A model generated the notes under the pieces. It was not told where the DNA came from. It saw nothing but the letters and a program-made list of their open reading frames with translations, and searched no databases. From a bacterium (GTDB taxonomy: Bacteria; Pseudomonadota; Alphaproteobacteria; Acetobacterales; Acetobacteraceae), in assembly GCA_026224825.1 (NCBI GenBank), contig JAMFRO010000074.1:1-64000 (forward strand): a stretch of DNA of 64,000 nt, given 5' to 3'. How positions within the stretch are numbered: position 1 is the first letter of the stretch; every line of letters starts with the position of its first letter. The translations under genes and the position numbers were made by a program. Positions 54,572 to 63,633 of the stretch are shown piece after piece.

Positions 54572-55165
54572 TCATTGCGTCAACCTGTCGGCCGCCAGGA
54601 TTCCCGAGTCGTGCTCACAACCTTCCGCAAAAGAAAGTTTGCTCAGTGCGGCCTTATAGGCGGAGACCTTTATCTGAAGCAGGACTAACTCATCAACACA
54701 GTCATTGAAGTGGATCCATTCCCGCTCATGGGCGAATTCGCCCTGAGATTCAGTCCGCGCATGCTCGTGCGCCGCCAAGGTCTCGTTCCATTTGGTGGTG
54801 AACGGCGCGATCACCTCAGTGAGGAACCGGATCGCTACGGGACCGAGCGATCGCGGGCCATGGGCCACATCGGGGCCGGCATCACGTAGGACATGGCGGG
54901 TAAAATCGAAAAGCGAGTAGAGAGAGGTAAGCGCGGCACGCAGTCGGCCGGTTTCCCTATTGAAAGGCTGCGAGGCGATGCGGGTGGAAATCTCCACATA
55001 CATCGCCCAGGCGGCATTCTTCTCGACGACGTTCGGTTCAAGCTCGATACTGATCCAGCCTGGAACACTGACCGTCACCTTTCCCGCGTGCGGCAGCACT
55101 TTGCCGGCCCTTCTGAAGGCCCGCGCGAATTTTCCCAACACGGCGCTCACGCGGTTAAACATCAT
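54572..55165 (-). CDS. Uncharacterised alpha-helical protein, 197 residues
   Basis: Starts with MMFNRVSAVLGKFARAF (tandem ATGs at 55165 and 55162; GGGAGCGACAGG upstream). Residues 51-95 are AAWAMYVEISTRIASQPFNR then RLRAALTSLYSLFDFTRHVL and 110-130 AIRFLTEVIAPFTTKWNETL, a predominantly helical protein with conserved-looking aromatic and charged positions and no membrane segment. I recall similar helical domains in multigene bacterial conflict loci, but cannot name the family. It is divergent (111 bp between starts) from the flavoprotein operon, implying shared control. The frame continues upstream to 56122 only as a shadow of the opposite gene. Confidence 0.6.
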   Translation of the reverse strand: MMFNRVSAVLGKFARAFRRAGKVLPHAGKVTVSVPGWISIELEPNVVEKNAAWAMYVEISTRIASQPFNRETGRLRAALTSLYSLFDFTRHVLRDAGPDVAHGPRSLGPVAIRFLTEVIAPFTTKWNETLAAHEHARTESQGEFAHEREWIHFNDCVDELVLLQIKVSAYKAALSKLSFAEGCEHDSGILAADRLTQ

Positions 55166-55276
55166 CCTGTCGCTCCCACCCCTATCTTCCCTGGCCCCGG
55201 CCCTGGCAGTAGACCGTAACGAAACGCTTGCAAAACCTACTCGAAGTGTATCAATATGTCGTGCAGGAGAGGTTCC

Positions 55277-56935
55277 GTGACAATATATCACGATCAAGTC
55301 ATCGAAGCAGCCTATATTCATACGAAGCCGGGATGCTACTTTATCGGCCCATTCGCGCGCCGCGTCAGTTTCGCATCCCAGCAGCATCGGGCGCTGGACC
55401 TCGTCGACGCGCTCTGGTCCAAGGGGTGGCTTGTTTCGAAGACGGGGCGGCCCAAGCTGTGCGCGGTCGTCGGGGCAGGCATTGCCGGGCTTACGGCCTG
55501 CGCTGCGCTGCGTGGACGTGGCTGCAAAGTTCATCTTTTTGAGAAGAACAAGACCCTGCTTGCCTTGCAGAGCGGCGCAAAGCACCGCCTGGTGCATCCC
55601 ACCATTTCCCGCTGGCCGGCACAGCCGTTGACCCTGACCACCGAATTCCCCTTCCTTGATTGGGGGTCCGGACCCGCTGATGCCGTCATCCGCCACATGC
55701 TGCGCGATTGGGACCTCATGCGCTTCGACAAGCCCGACCAGCGACCTATCCTGGGTGTTGAGGCCAAGGAATTGAGGTGCGCCGATGAACGCATTCGCCT
55801 GGTACTGGCATTCGACAAAAATACGACAACGTTGCCCGCGGGTGTCCCGCCACCGGAAGGGTATGAGCTTGCAATCATCGCCACCGGCTTTGGGGAACAG
55901 GAGGCTGAGGGTCTGCCGGCCAGTTCGTATTGGGATGAAGACGATGTTGAAGCCTGGCGCGCCAGCGGCAGAAAAGCGATCGTTAGCGGCTGCGGCGATG
56001 GCGGACTGATCGATGCGCTGCGCCTCGTCCACGCGCATTTCGACATCGGCTGGCTGGCGGTCAGGCTTGCGCATTGCCTCGGCGATCAGTTCGACACGAT
56101 GATCAACGAGGCGGAGGATCACGCCTTGATGGCCGAGCGCTCAATCGCCTTCATGAACTTTGGCGAACAAGCCTCCAGCCCCAGCACGCAAAAGATCGGT
56201 TCGCGAACCGAGAATGCCGATATCATTGGCAGGCTTGCGACCGTCTATAATGACGTGGTCGACTGCCTTCCGAAATCTGCGAAGGATCTGCTGGACGAAT
56301 CGCAAAGGGCGGCGAATGTCGAGTTCGGACGGGTACGATTGATCTCCCGCCAAGTCAAACCGTTCAGCGCGTTTGCCGCGCCGATCCATAAAATCATGAT
56401 TGCCCACGCGCTGCGCGGCGAGTACGCTATTAGTTACGAACGCGCAGAACTCAGAGCAAAAAAGTCGCGCAGTATGAAAGCCGCCAAAAAGACAGTGGTG
56501 GTCAATTTGGATCTGAATTCCCATGAGATTATCGACGATGCATACCATCTTATCGTCCGGCATGCGTCGCCGGCCAACCTGAAAACCCAGCTCATCGACG
56601 TGGAACGCAATATTCTGCGCCTGCGGCAACTCATGCTTGCGGATTATATCGATATGGTCAGCCGGGCCAAGGCGGAGCCCCCGGCCCCCTATCCGACATT
56701 TTCGGCGGATCCCACGAGCAATATCAAGTTCGTCAAAACGCGCTATGCGATGGCCCGCGATCTGATCAATGTGATCAGCCCCGGCGCCTATCTCACCGCA
56801 ACCATGGAGGGTTTCGTTTATCACCCTCAGTCCTCCGCGCTGAAAGCAGCACCCGCCGCGCACATACCGGTGCCGAGATCGCTGTTCAGAATTCCGCTTT
56901 CCGAAGGCGTGGCAATCCGCGTGCCGGCATTGTAG
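55277..56935 (+). CDS. Rossmann-fold FAD/NAD(P)-binding protein, uncharacterised family
   Basis: A 552-residue protein. The GTG at 55277 with GGAGAGG just upstream is chosen over ATG 55256. After a ~60-residue N-terminal segment comes the dinucleotide-binding loop CAVVGAGIAGLTACAALRGR (64-80) with the ribose-binding E at the end of the second strand (VHLFEKN). A motif H-P-T-I-S-R-W-P follows at 107-114. Later, IATGFGEQ and IVSGCGDGGLIDALRL (about residue 230) suggest a second dinucleotide loop. The C-terminal half is helical and not recognised. The gene heads a tight three-gene operon; enzymatic function cannot be assigned. Confidence 0.7.
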   Translation: MTIYHDQVIEAAYIHTKPGCYFIGPFARRVSFASQQHRALDLVDALWSKGWLVSKTGRPKLCAVVGAGIAGLTACAALRGRGCKVHLFEKNKTLLALQSGAKHRLVHPTISRWPAQPLTLTTEFPFLDWGSGPADAVIRHMLRDWDLMRFDKPDQRPILGVEAKELRCADERIRLVLAFDKNTTTLPAGVPPPEGYELAIIATGFGEQEAEGLPASSYWDEDDVEAWRASGRKAIVSGCGDGGLIDALRLVHAHFDIGWLAVRLAHCLGDQFDTMINEAEDHALMAERSIAFMNFGEQASSPSTQKIGSRTENADIIGRLATVYNDVVDCLPKSAKDLLDESQRAANVEFGRVRLISRQVKPFSAFAAPIHKIMIAHALRGEYAISYERAELRAKKSRSMKAAKKTVVVNLDLNSHEIIDDAYHLIVRHASPANLKTQLIDVERNILRLRQLMLADYIDMVSRAKAEPPAPYPTFSADPTSNIKFVKTRYAMARDLINVISPGAYLTATMEGFVYHPQSSALKAAPAAHIPVPRSLFRIPLSEGVAIRVPAL

Positions 56936-57652
56936 ATGGCGCAGCGGGATAGCCTGAAAAGCGCTGAGGCGCGACCGAAAAAACTATGGGTGGTGGTCGA
57001 GGACGCCGACGATCCGGCAAAGCAATATCAGCTTATTGTGAGGGAGCCGGCCGGCTGGGCGGACACCTTTGGGCGTGGCGCCGTGCATCATCCCGCGGAG
57101 CTGGTGGATATGCGCCGGATCGCGCACGCACGCAATCCGGTGGGCCGGTCGATCGGCGCGGACCCGTGCAGTTCAGGCCTGGAATGCCTGGGGCTCGATG
57201 TCCACCGCCTGCACGAGGCGCATGGCACGATCTCCGGCCGGGCCTATGCGATGTATGGCCTGACATATATCGAGGACAATGAAAACACGCTCGCCGTGAG
57301 GGACCTTATCGCCGTCAGGTTCACCGAATTCGACAAGACAAGTGGCAATCCCCTGCCGCCTCTTGGGCCGAGTGATCGCGGTCAACTCGTGGCGACCTGG
57401 GACCAGCGTCCGATCGGCTTGCTCGTCGCCGGCACCGGTTATGTCGGCTTTGTCGCACCTGTCGCCGAATTTCTAAATGATCAAAACCTCAAGCTTTCGC
57501 TCTACATGGAACTCGACGTCGAGTTTTCTCAAGAGCTGCGCTATCTCGATCGCACGCCAGTGCTGATCGATGCCGGCCTGGACGCCATGACGGGCGAACT
57601 TAACCGCGAAAATGGCGCACCCGCCGAGCCGCCGGAAATGTGGGCCGCATGA
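56936..57652 (+). CDS. Possible degenerate trypsin-fold protein
   Basis: A 238-residue protein whose ATG directly follows the preceding stop. Residues 90-180 resemble the second beta-barrel of chymotrypsin-fold peptidases, running HRLHEAHGTISGRAYAMYG, VRDLIAVRF, PPLGPSDRGQLVATWDQRPI and then GLLVAGTGYVGFVAPVAEFL. In active members the nucleophile motif is G-D-S-G; here the aligned residues are S146-D147-R148-G149, so the serine is replaced. I see no obvious catalytic H/D pair. If the fold call is right this would be a pseudo-protease acting as a binding or regulatory protein. Confidence in the fold is moderate to low. Confidence 0.5.
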   Translation: MAQRDSLKSAEARPKKLWVVVEDADDPAKQYQLIVREPAGWADTFGRGAVHHPAELVDMRRIAHARNPVGRSIGADPCSSGLECLGLDVHRLHEAHGTISGRAYAMYGLTYIEDNENTLAVRDLIAVRFTEFDKTSGNPLPPLGPSDRGQLVATWDQRPIGLLVAGTGYVGFVAPVAEFLNDQNLKLSLYMELDVEFSQELRYLDRTPVLIDAGLDAMTGELNRENGAPAEPPEMWAA

Positions 57653-60273
57653 GCGACATAACGCAATCCACGAAGCAGTTGGGCGACGCGCTTAAGCTGG
57701 TGTTTCAGATACTGGATTTCAGCCGCGACCTTGAACGCAACAAAGAAGACGGGGCATTCCGTGACGATGGCGGCAGCATCGATTACGTCTTTGATGCTTC
57801 CTTGTTCGAAATCTTTGTGCATCCGCATCTGCGTCGCGGAACCGTTACCAGCCTGCATGCCGGCTCTTGGGCCGTTGACGCCCAGGATCGTCCTGAATGG
57901 AATGCCTATGTCGCACAGACGGCGCTCGCGACGATGGAGTATCTCGTCGATGGAACGCTGCCGGGGCAAGAACAGGGCGCCATCTATATCAGCGAATGGC
58001 ATCGATGGGAGCTACGCTGGCGCCTGACGGCCTTGCGCGATCAACAGATCAGACGCCTAAAGGAAGCGCGTGCCGACGAGGTCCGTTCGCGTTTCAAAAA
58101 TGTGATTGATGCGCTGGAAGCGTGGAAATTGCGCCCCGATCAGTTGAAGGTGTCGGTCAACGACCGCATGCTTATTCAGGACTTTGAAAGGTTCAAGGCA
58201 GCAAGTGCGCCGGAAAGCGAGCAGAAATCGTATCTGACGACACGGCTGTCGATTGCGGCGCTGGCGGCCGACAGGATCCTGGAGCCAGTTGAACAGCTGC
58301 GCCGGCTGGTCACCGAGCCGTTGCGAACAAATTTCAAGACGCTGCATCTCCACCTCAAGACCCCGCCTGCAGAAGCCGACTGGCCGGAAATTCAGGCCGA
58401 TACGCGAAAATGGTATGATGCATTGGCGGCGGAATGCGGTCTCAAGGGCATCACGATAGTGCCCCCAACAGCGGAGGGCGATGAGGCGCCGCAACGCAAC
58501 CAGCATGTGGATGAGAGCGGGCGCCATCGCTCGGTGGGAGCGCTTCGCGACGATGCCAGGACCCTTGCGCTGGTGCGCTGGGCGGCACGGCGGGTAGCGG
58601 CGGCTTCGGCAAATCGAAAGCTGATTTACGTTACTGCCGATGATGTCGTCTTTGACGCCTATCGCCGCTGGTACGCAAATCTAAATCCCCAACGCGACAA
58701 GGAATATAGCGAAGCCTTCATCCTGCGCCGCCTTACGCAATACGCACCCTCGATCAACCTTATCGACTCGGGGCTGGTGCGGGGCGATGCCTACAAAGAC
58801 CTGTTCAAGGAACTGCTCCGGGTTTTAGAAACGATGCTGTTGCCGCTCAATCTTTCACGCGTCGCAAACCCCGCGCCGGAGACCGTCGTCACCCGGATGC
58901 GGGAGCTGATGGCGCTTCGGCTGACGGTCCGTGAGCCGATCGAGAATGATCCGGTTTATGATCCGTTAGTAAAGCTGCTTCGCCGCAAGGACCCAACGAA
59001 ATTTTTGGCCGAACTGCAATCTCTCATGAGCAGTCTACGGGAGTTCGAGCGCGCCGCGCTGGCGCAATGCAACGGCTTGATTGATCGCCGTGTGAAGGCG
59101 GTGGAAAGGGAGTTTCTAAGCCTTGGCGACGCAAAGGATAGTTACGATTCTTCCGTTGCCTTCGAGCAATATATTTCCGGCATCGTAAGCCAGTTGATCG
59201 AGAGCAGCGGAAATATGGCGCTGCCGCTCGCCCTCGAATTCATTAACGCGTGGAGGCCTCCGGAACGCGGAGTCTTGTCGAGGGTACCGGTTGCACTCCG
59301 TTTGACCTTGACCGTGGGAAACCGGAAGGTCGAGATCGGCGATTTACTCGAACAACGCGTTGCCGGCGACTCGATGGCGCCGCTGATCACGGATAAGGAT
59401 CGATCGGCGCTTTTTGAACAACCAGGCCTGGTCTTCGCCATAGCGGCGGCGCAGCGGGTAACTTCAGGCGACTGGAGCAATGCGCAGCATTTTGCTGAAA
59501 CGGCGTTGGTGTCGGAAGAAGACCGGTTACCACAAGCGCAGTCGCTGCCGCAGGATGCACAAAGCGCGGAAATTCTCTATCTCAACGCCCTGGTAAGACG
59601 CTTCCGCATGGGTGAGATCGGCGCCGCGACAACCCCAAGCGCGGCAAGGCGCATTGAGCGGCATTATATGGACGCACTGCGCCTGCTGAATGCCTGCGTG
59701 GATTATCATTCGACGCTGGCCGACGAACAACCGCCGATGCGTGTTATGCGCACCTGGTCGGAGCGCGCCGCTTTGCACCTGTTTTTTGCCGGCAGCCACT
59801 GCAAATTCGTCTGCCGGGGCGATGATGACGAAGGCGAGCGGCGGGCGGTGGTCGCCCTGGACAAGGCGGAGGTTGATCTGAAAGCCTGCCTGAACATGGT
59901 GATGGTGATAACCCAAGGGGATGCGCCGATCGGGCATGAGGAATTTATGCACAAGATAGAGCGGCAATTTATAGCCAACATCGCCGCGGCGGCGGTGCTG
60001 CGTTCATTTTGCGCGAATGCGCGAATGGGGTCCGAGCGGCAATTATTACCGTCCTGTCCGGATACGGCCCGCCGCGTACGTCTCGTGCTCGATACTTACC
60101 GGTCGACGGCGCATCCGGCGATGTTGGCTGACTTATTGGGTTTTCTTGTGCTGTCCGAGGACGCGGATGCGCAAAGCGAGTTGATGCGGCTGAAATGGCC
60201 CGATCACCGGCAGGGAAATTTGTACCTGGATCGCCTGGTATTCGAAGCGGTAAAACGAAAATTCAGATCGTAA
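57649..60273 (+). CDS. Large protein with PIN-nuclease-like N-terminus and helical repeats
   Basis: An 874-residue protein coupled to the previous gene (ATGA at 57649-57652). PIN-like motifs: D49 in DYVFDASLFEIFV, then after a long insertion D301-D302 in RDDARTLALVRWAARRV and D331-D332 in LIYVTADDVVFDAYRRW, which match motifs I, III and IV of PIN-type RNases; motif II could be around E117-E121 (SEWHRWEL). The intervening ~240 residues are helical and coiled-coil-like. From 400 onward the protein is all helix with TPR-like spacing. It lacks signal peptide and membrane helices. A metal-dependent RNA cleavage role would fit a defence or stress system but is inference. Confidence 0.6.
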   Translation: MSDITQSTKQLGDALKLVFQILDFSRDLERNKEDGAFRDDGGSIDYVFDASLFEIFVHPHLRRGTVTSLHAGSWAVDAQDRPEWNAYVAQTALATMEYLVDGTLPGQEQGAIYISEWHRWELRWRLTALRDQQIRRLKEARADEVRSRFKNVIDALEAWKLRPDQLKVSVNDRMLIQDFERFKAASAPESEQKSYLTTRLSIAALAADRILEPVEQLRRLVTEPLRTNFKTLHLHLKTPPAEADWPEIQADTRKWYDALAAECGLKGITIVPPTAEGDEAPQRNQHVDESGRHRSVGALRDDARTLALVRWAARRVAAASANRKLIYVTADDVVFDAYRRWYANLNPQRDKEYSEAFILRRLTQYAPSINLIDSGLVRGDAYKDLFKELLRVLETMLLPLNLSRVANPAPETVVTRMRELMALRLTVREPIENDPVYDPLVKLLRRKDPTKFLAELQSLMSSLREFERAALAQCNGLIDRRVKAVEREFLSLGDAKDSYDSSVAFEQYISGIVSQLIESSGNMALPLALEFINAWRPPERGVLSRVPVALRLTLTVGNRKVEIGDLLEQRVAGDSMAPLITDKDRSALFEQPGLVFAIAAAQRVTSGDWSNAQHFAETALVSEEDRLPQAQSLPQDAQSAEILYLNALVRRFRMGEIGAATTPSAARRIERHYMDALRLLNACVDYHSTLADEQPPMRVMRTWSERAALHLFFAGSHCKFVCRGDDDEGERRAVVALDKAEVDLKACLNMVMVITQGDAPIGHEEFMHKIERQFIANIAAAAVLRSFCANARMGSERQLLPSCPDTARRVRLVLDTYRSTAHPAMLADLLGFLVLSEDADAQSELMRLKWPDHRQGNLYLDRLVFEAVKRKFRS

Positions 60274-60365
60274 CAGATCATACCTAATCAGACACCGCAG
60301 ACTGGAACAGCGCATATATTACGCTTGAATTTTAGGTTGTATTCTGTAATATCATCGTATTGGGG

Positions 60366-61742
60366 ATGAAAATTATGCATAGAGGCGGCGGTAGAAACGG
60401 TGTTATCCTGCTTCTGCAACCAATAGCCCTCTTCCTATGCCACAACGCCTTCGCGGGGGCGCCGCAAAACACCACTTTGGCACCGCAGGATGTGGTGGCG
60501 GCTGCCAGCGTTTATCCCCTAGATCAGGGCGAATACCGGCTGACATTATATCGGGCGCCGCCTGCGGGCGCGATACCCACATTCACTACCGGGTCGTACC
60601 CGGTCCGCCTTTCCTTCATTGGGCAGCCGGCACTGGTGCTTCCAGCCTGCGGTAAAGCGGGCGTGGCGCGGGCCAACCCACCGGCGCCCGCCGCCTGCCT
60701 GGACGCCTCCGATACAAGCGATCTGACACTGGAAATCCTCCTGACCGGCATCGCCACGGGCACGCAAAGTTTCACGCTGGATTATGCCGATGGCAGCGCC
60801 ACCAATATGCTGACGACCATGTTCGCCCCGCACGGCGCCGGAATGATTCGGCTGGCGGCCGGCGTGGCAACCGTTATTCTCCTTGTTGTGGTGCTGCTCT
60901 TGCTGGCCAGCGGCCCGCTGCCGCAACTGGCGACCGGCCGGAAGCCGCTCCGGTTGCTGCGGCTGATCATTGACAACCCCACATGTACCTATAGCCTTTC
61001 CAAGCTACAGCTTTACGTGTGGCTGGTGGCCGGCGCTTCCGCCTATCTTTACTTGTTCACCGCCAAATGGCTGGCGCAAGGCAATCTCTCGCTGCCGGAC
61101 GTGCCGGAGAGCATTCTGACACTGGCGGGCATCTCCATTACCACGTCGGTTGCCGCCATCGGGGTTACCGGGGCCAATGGTGGCAAGGGATCCGGGCAGT
61201 TTGGGCCGACAGGGGCCGATCTGATCACCAGCGGCGGCGATGTTGCCCCCGAGCGCGTGCAGCAATTGCTGTGGACCCTAATCGCAGCGCCTGCCTTTCT
61301 GGTGGTGGCCTATGCTAGCGATCCCGCCACCATGAGCAGTATCCATGATCTGCCGAACGCTTTCCTGGGATTGATGGGCATCAGCTCGGCCGGCTATGTA
61401 GGCGGCAAGATCGCGCGCGGTTCCGGGCCGAAGGTGAACGGGGTCGTCGCCGTGGTGGCCGGAAACCCGCCTTACATGACCCTGACGGTGACCGGCAGTG
61501 ACATCCAGGTCGCCGGCCTGACGTTCATGCTGGCGGACATGATAAGGGACAAGCAGGACCACCAGCTCCCAGCGACGATTCTGGCGGATGGCAGCACCAT
61601 CAATAGCACCGGTGTCGCTACCAAGCTGGCGCTGGCCATTCCGGCGGCCGGCCTGCGCCAAGTTCCCAGCCCGGACGGGTCCTGGGGATACCGCTTTGCC
61701 TTGGTTGCAGAGGACGGGGAGCGCGCGGAGTGGGAGTTCTGA
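60366..61742 (+). CDS. Multi-pass membrane protein with periplasmic domain
   Basis: A 458-residue protein. A signal-like N-terminus (VILLLQPIALFLCHNAFAG) is followed by a ~130-residue beta-rich extracytoplasmic domain, a TM helix (163-182), a membrane-embedded SLSKLQLYVWLVAGASAYLY, two or three more TM helices including LAGISITTSVAAIGV and ALIAAPAFLVVAYAS-like segments, and a small C-terminal beta domain after LGLMGISSAGYVGGKIA. The combination of S-L-S-K-L-Q-L-x-x-W and L-G-I-S segments recurs in uncharacterised membrane proteins. ATG 60366 is preferred (GGGG spacing); TTG 60360 is possible. Its 3' end overlaps the next gene by 13 bp. Confidence 0.65.
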   Translation: MKIMHRGGGRNGVILLLQPIALFLCHNAFAGAPQNTTLAPQDVVAAASVYPLDQGEYRLTLYRAPPAGAIPTFTTGSYPVRLSFIGQPALVLPACGKAGVARANPPAPAACLDASDTSDLTLEILLTGIATGTQSFTLDYADGSATNMLTTMFAPHGAGMIRLAAGVATVILLVVVLLLLASGPLPQLATGRKPLRLLRLIIDNPTCTYSLSKLQLYVWLVAGASAYLYLFTAKWLAQGNLSLPDVPESILTLAGISITTSVAAIGVTGANGGKGSGQFGPTGADLITSGGDVAPERVQQLLWTLIAAPAFLVVAYASDPATMSSIHDLPNAFLGLMGISSAGYVGGKIARGSGPKVNGVVAVVAGNPPYMTLTVTGSDIQVAGLTFMLADMIRDKQDHQLPATILADGSTINSTGVATKLALAIPAAGLRQVPSPDGSWGYRFALVAEDGERAEWEF

Positions 61743-62602
61743 CGCAACTGCGGCGTGGCACGGCGATTACGGCAGCTTTTGTCGGTCTGCTTTGCGGGTG
61801 CAGCACGTTTCAGATGCGGCCGCAATTCTCCGTGGACCAGGACGCCGAGGTCGCGGGACTGGCCAGCCTCTATAGCGCAAAAGCTATTTCGGACTGTCTG
61901 ACGCAGCCGATTGCCAAGCAGGCCACCTGCCGGAATACCATCGTGCAGGCACGGCTTATCGCGATCGATGCCCGCTATACCCAGTTCCGCCAAGCCTTTG
62001 ACAGCCAAACGCGCTGGGCAGCTTTCGGCAGCACGGTGGTGAGCCTTGGGCTGACAAGCGCATCCAGCCTGACCCCGGTCGGCACCGCGCATATCCTCGG
62101 CGCAGCGGCATCGGGTGTCACTGGTTCCCAGGCCGCCTATCAGAAGGAGGTTCTGGTGGAACGCACCGCTAATGCGGTAGAAACCTCGATGGATGCTGGC
62201 CGCCTGCTCATCTCGGTCAGGATCCGTAGCGGGCTGAAGCAATCCGCCGCCGATTATCCGTTGGCGGTAGCGCTGTCGGATCTGGAGGATTATTACAACG
62301 CCGGCACCATGCTGGGGGCGATTTCCAACATCACGCAAAATGCCGGCACCCAGGCGCAAGTGGCAAATCAGGAATTGCTTACAGTTTCCGGGTTTGAGTC
62401 CAGTTCCGCCGCTACATACCTGCAAAACTACATCGATCCGTCGATCGTTACCGATCAGCCTACATTGACACAGCACATGAACGATTTGATCGCGCAGGTG
62501 GCAAAGCTCGGGCTGAACGTCGCGCCGACCTATTTCGTAACAAACGGCGACCCTGGTCAACAGAGAACCGTCGCCACTAAATTAGGCTGGAATGGGCAAT
62601 GA
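61730..62602 (+). CDS. Predicted lipoprotein, function unknown
   Basis: A 290-residue protein with a lipoprotein-type signal (GTAITAAFVGLLCGCSTF, C24 the likely lipidated cysteine, C22 an alternative). The mature part is helical. Start is GTG 61730, within the end of the membrane-protein gene (13-bp overlap), and its stop overlaps the following muramidase ATG (62599-62602). Coupling of membrane protein, lipoprotein and muramidase indicates an envelope-localised complex. No family recognised. Confidence 0.65.
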   Translation: MGVLTQLRRGTAITAAFVGLLCGCSTFQMRPQFSVDQDAEVAGLASLYSAKAISDCLTQPIAKQATCRNTIVQARLIAIDARYTQFRQAFDSQTRWAAFGSTVVSLGLTSASSLTPVGTAHILGAAASGVTGSQAAYQKEVLVERTANAVETSMDAGRLLISVRIRSGLKQSAADYPLAVALSDLEDYYNAGTMLGAISNITQNAGTQAQVANQELLTVSGFESSSAATYLQNYIDPSIVTDQPTLTQHMNDLIAQVAKLGLNVAPTYFVTNGDPGQQRTVATKLGWNGQ

Positions 62603-63633
62603 CAAGCCAGGTACCGCAAGATGTTCAATACACCGATCTGACCCCGGCACAGGCTGCGTTTTTGCAGCGGACAGTTCCGCTGGAAGCCAAGGCGCTGAAT
62701 TGCGCCGCGGCGATCACCTCCGCCGCGCAGGCGGATGGCACGCTCACCGTGACGATCCATTATTCTCCAATTTCGCCGGACGCGGCGCCCGTGGCGAGCG
62801 CCATGCTCTCCGCACCAGAAACGCCAGCCGCTACCCCCGCGGTCTTCGCGCAAGGCATCAGTTTCGCCGCTGGTGGTCTGCCGCTATTGCAAAGCGATAT
62901 CGATGCGGCGGCGACCACCCTGGGAAACATCGATCCAAAGCTAATCTGGGCGATCATCCGCAAGGAATCGCCGATTTCCGCCGGCTTTTACCCAAGCCGC
63001 CGGCCGGTGATCCTGTATGAGCGTCATATCTTCGCCCAGCTTACAGGCGACAAGTACACGGCGAGTAACCCCTTGATCAGCGGCCCGCCATACAAGGATT
63101 ATGGAAGTTACGACGATCAATATACCCGACTAATCAGCGCGATGGCCTTGGACAAAGAATTTGCCTTGCAATCCTGTTCCTGGGGCGTGGGCCAGGTGCT
63201 GGGCGAAAATGCCGGCGCGCTGAGTTACGGAACAGCCGTCGCCATGGTCGCGGAAATGATCAAATCGGAAGGCGCGCAACTCACCGCCATGGTGCGTTTT
63301 CTGCAGGTGAACAGTCTGGTCGGCCCGCTCGGCAAGCTCGACTGGGACGGGTTTTCGAAAATCTATAACGGCGGCAGCAATCCGGCCTATGCCGGCGAGC
63401 TGCATGATTGCTACACTTATTTTGCGACCAACGGCCTGCCCGACATTGACGTGCGCACCGCCCAGCTGGGGCTGACCTATCTTGGCTATGGCGTCACGAT
63501 CGACGGACGGTTCGGCGGCCAGACTCAAACCGCGATCAAGAAATTCCAAACCGACAAAAATCTTCTGCCGGCGACCGGCAATCTCGACGACACGGTGAAA
63601 GAAGCCATCAGGAAAGCTGCTTTCGGATCCTAG
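62599..63633 (+). CDS. N-acetylmuramidase with peptidoglycan-binding domain
   Basis: A 344-residue peptidoglycan hydrolase. Residues ~105-280 match the N-acetylmuramidase (DUF3380) domain of phage endolysins and related enzymes: IDPKLIWAIIRKESPISAGF with the likely catalytic E123, RPVILYERHIFAQLTG, and FALQSCSWGVGQVLGE. The C-terminal ~55 residues are a PG_binding_1 domain (VRTAQLGLTYLGYGVTIDGR, then TQTAIKKFQTDKNLLP). No classical signal peptide is visible, so export must be through another route or the domain acts after lysis. ATGA overlap with the lipoprotein gene. The ~100-residue N-terminal region is unassigned. Confidence 0.85.
   Translation: MTSQVPQDVQYTDLTPAQAAFLQRTVPLEAKALNCAAAITSAAQADGTLTVTIHYSPISPDAAPVASAMLSAPETPAATPAVFAQGISFAAGGLPLLQSDIDAAATTLGNIDPKLIWAIIRKESPISAGFYPSRRPVILYERHIFAQLTGDKYTASNPLISGPPYKDYGSYDDQYTRLISAMALDKEFALQSCSWGVGQVLGENAGALSYGTAVAMVAEMIKSEGAQLTAMVRFLQVNSLVGPLGKLDWDGFSKIYNGGSNPAYAGELHDCYTYFATNGLPDIDVRTAQLGLTYLGYGVTIDGRFGGQTQTAIKKFQTDKNLLPATGNLDDTVKEAIRKAAFGS

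Noticed and set aside
55166..56122. Minus-strand extension of the 197-aa gene to a 516-aa frame
   Set aside because: It is antisense to the flavoprotein-like gene, has arginine/alanine-rich low-complexity content typical of a shadow frame, and the ribosome site and start context favour the ATG at 55165.
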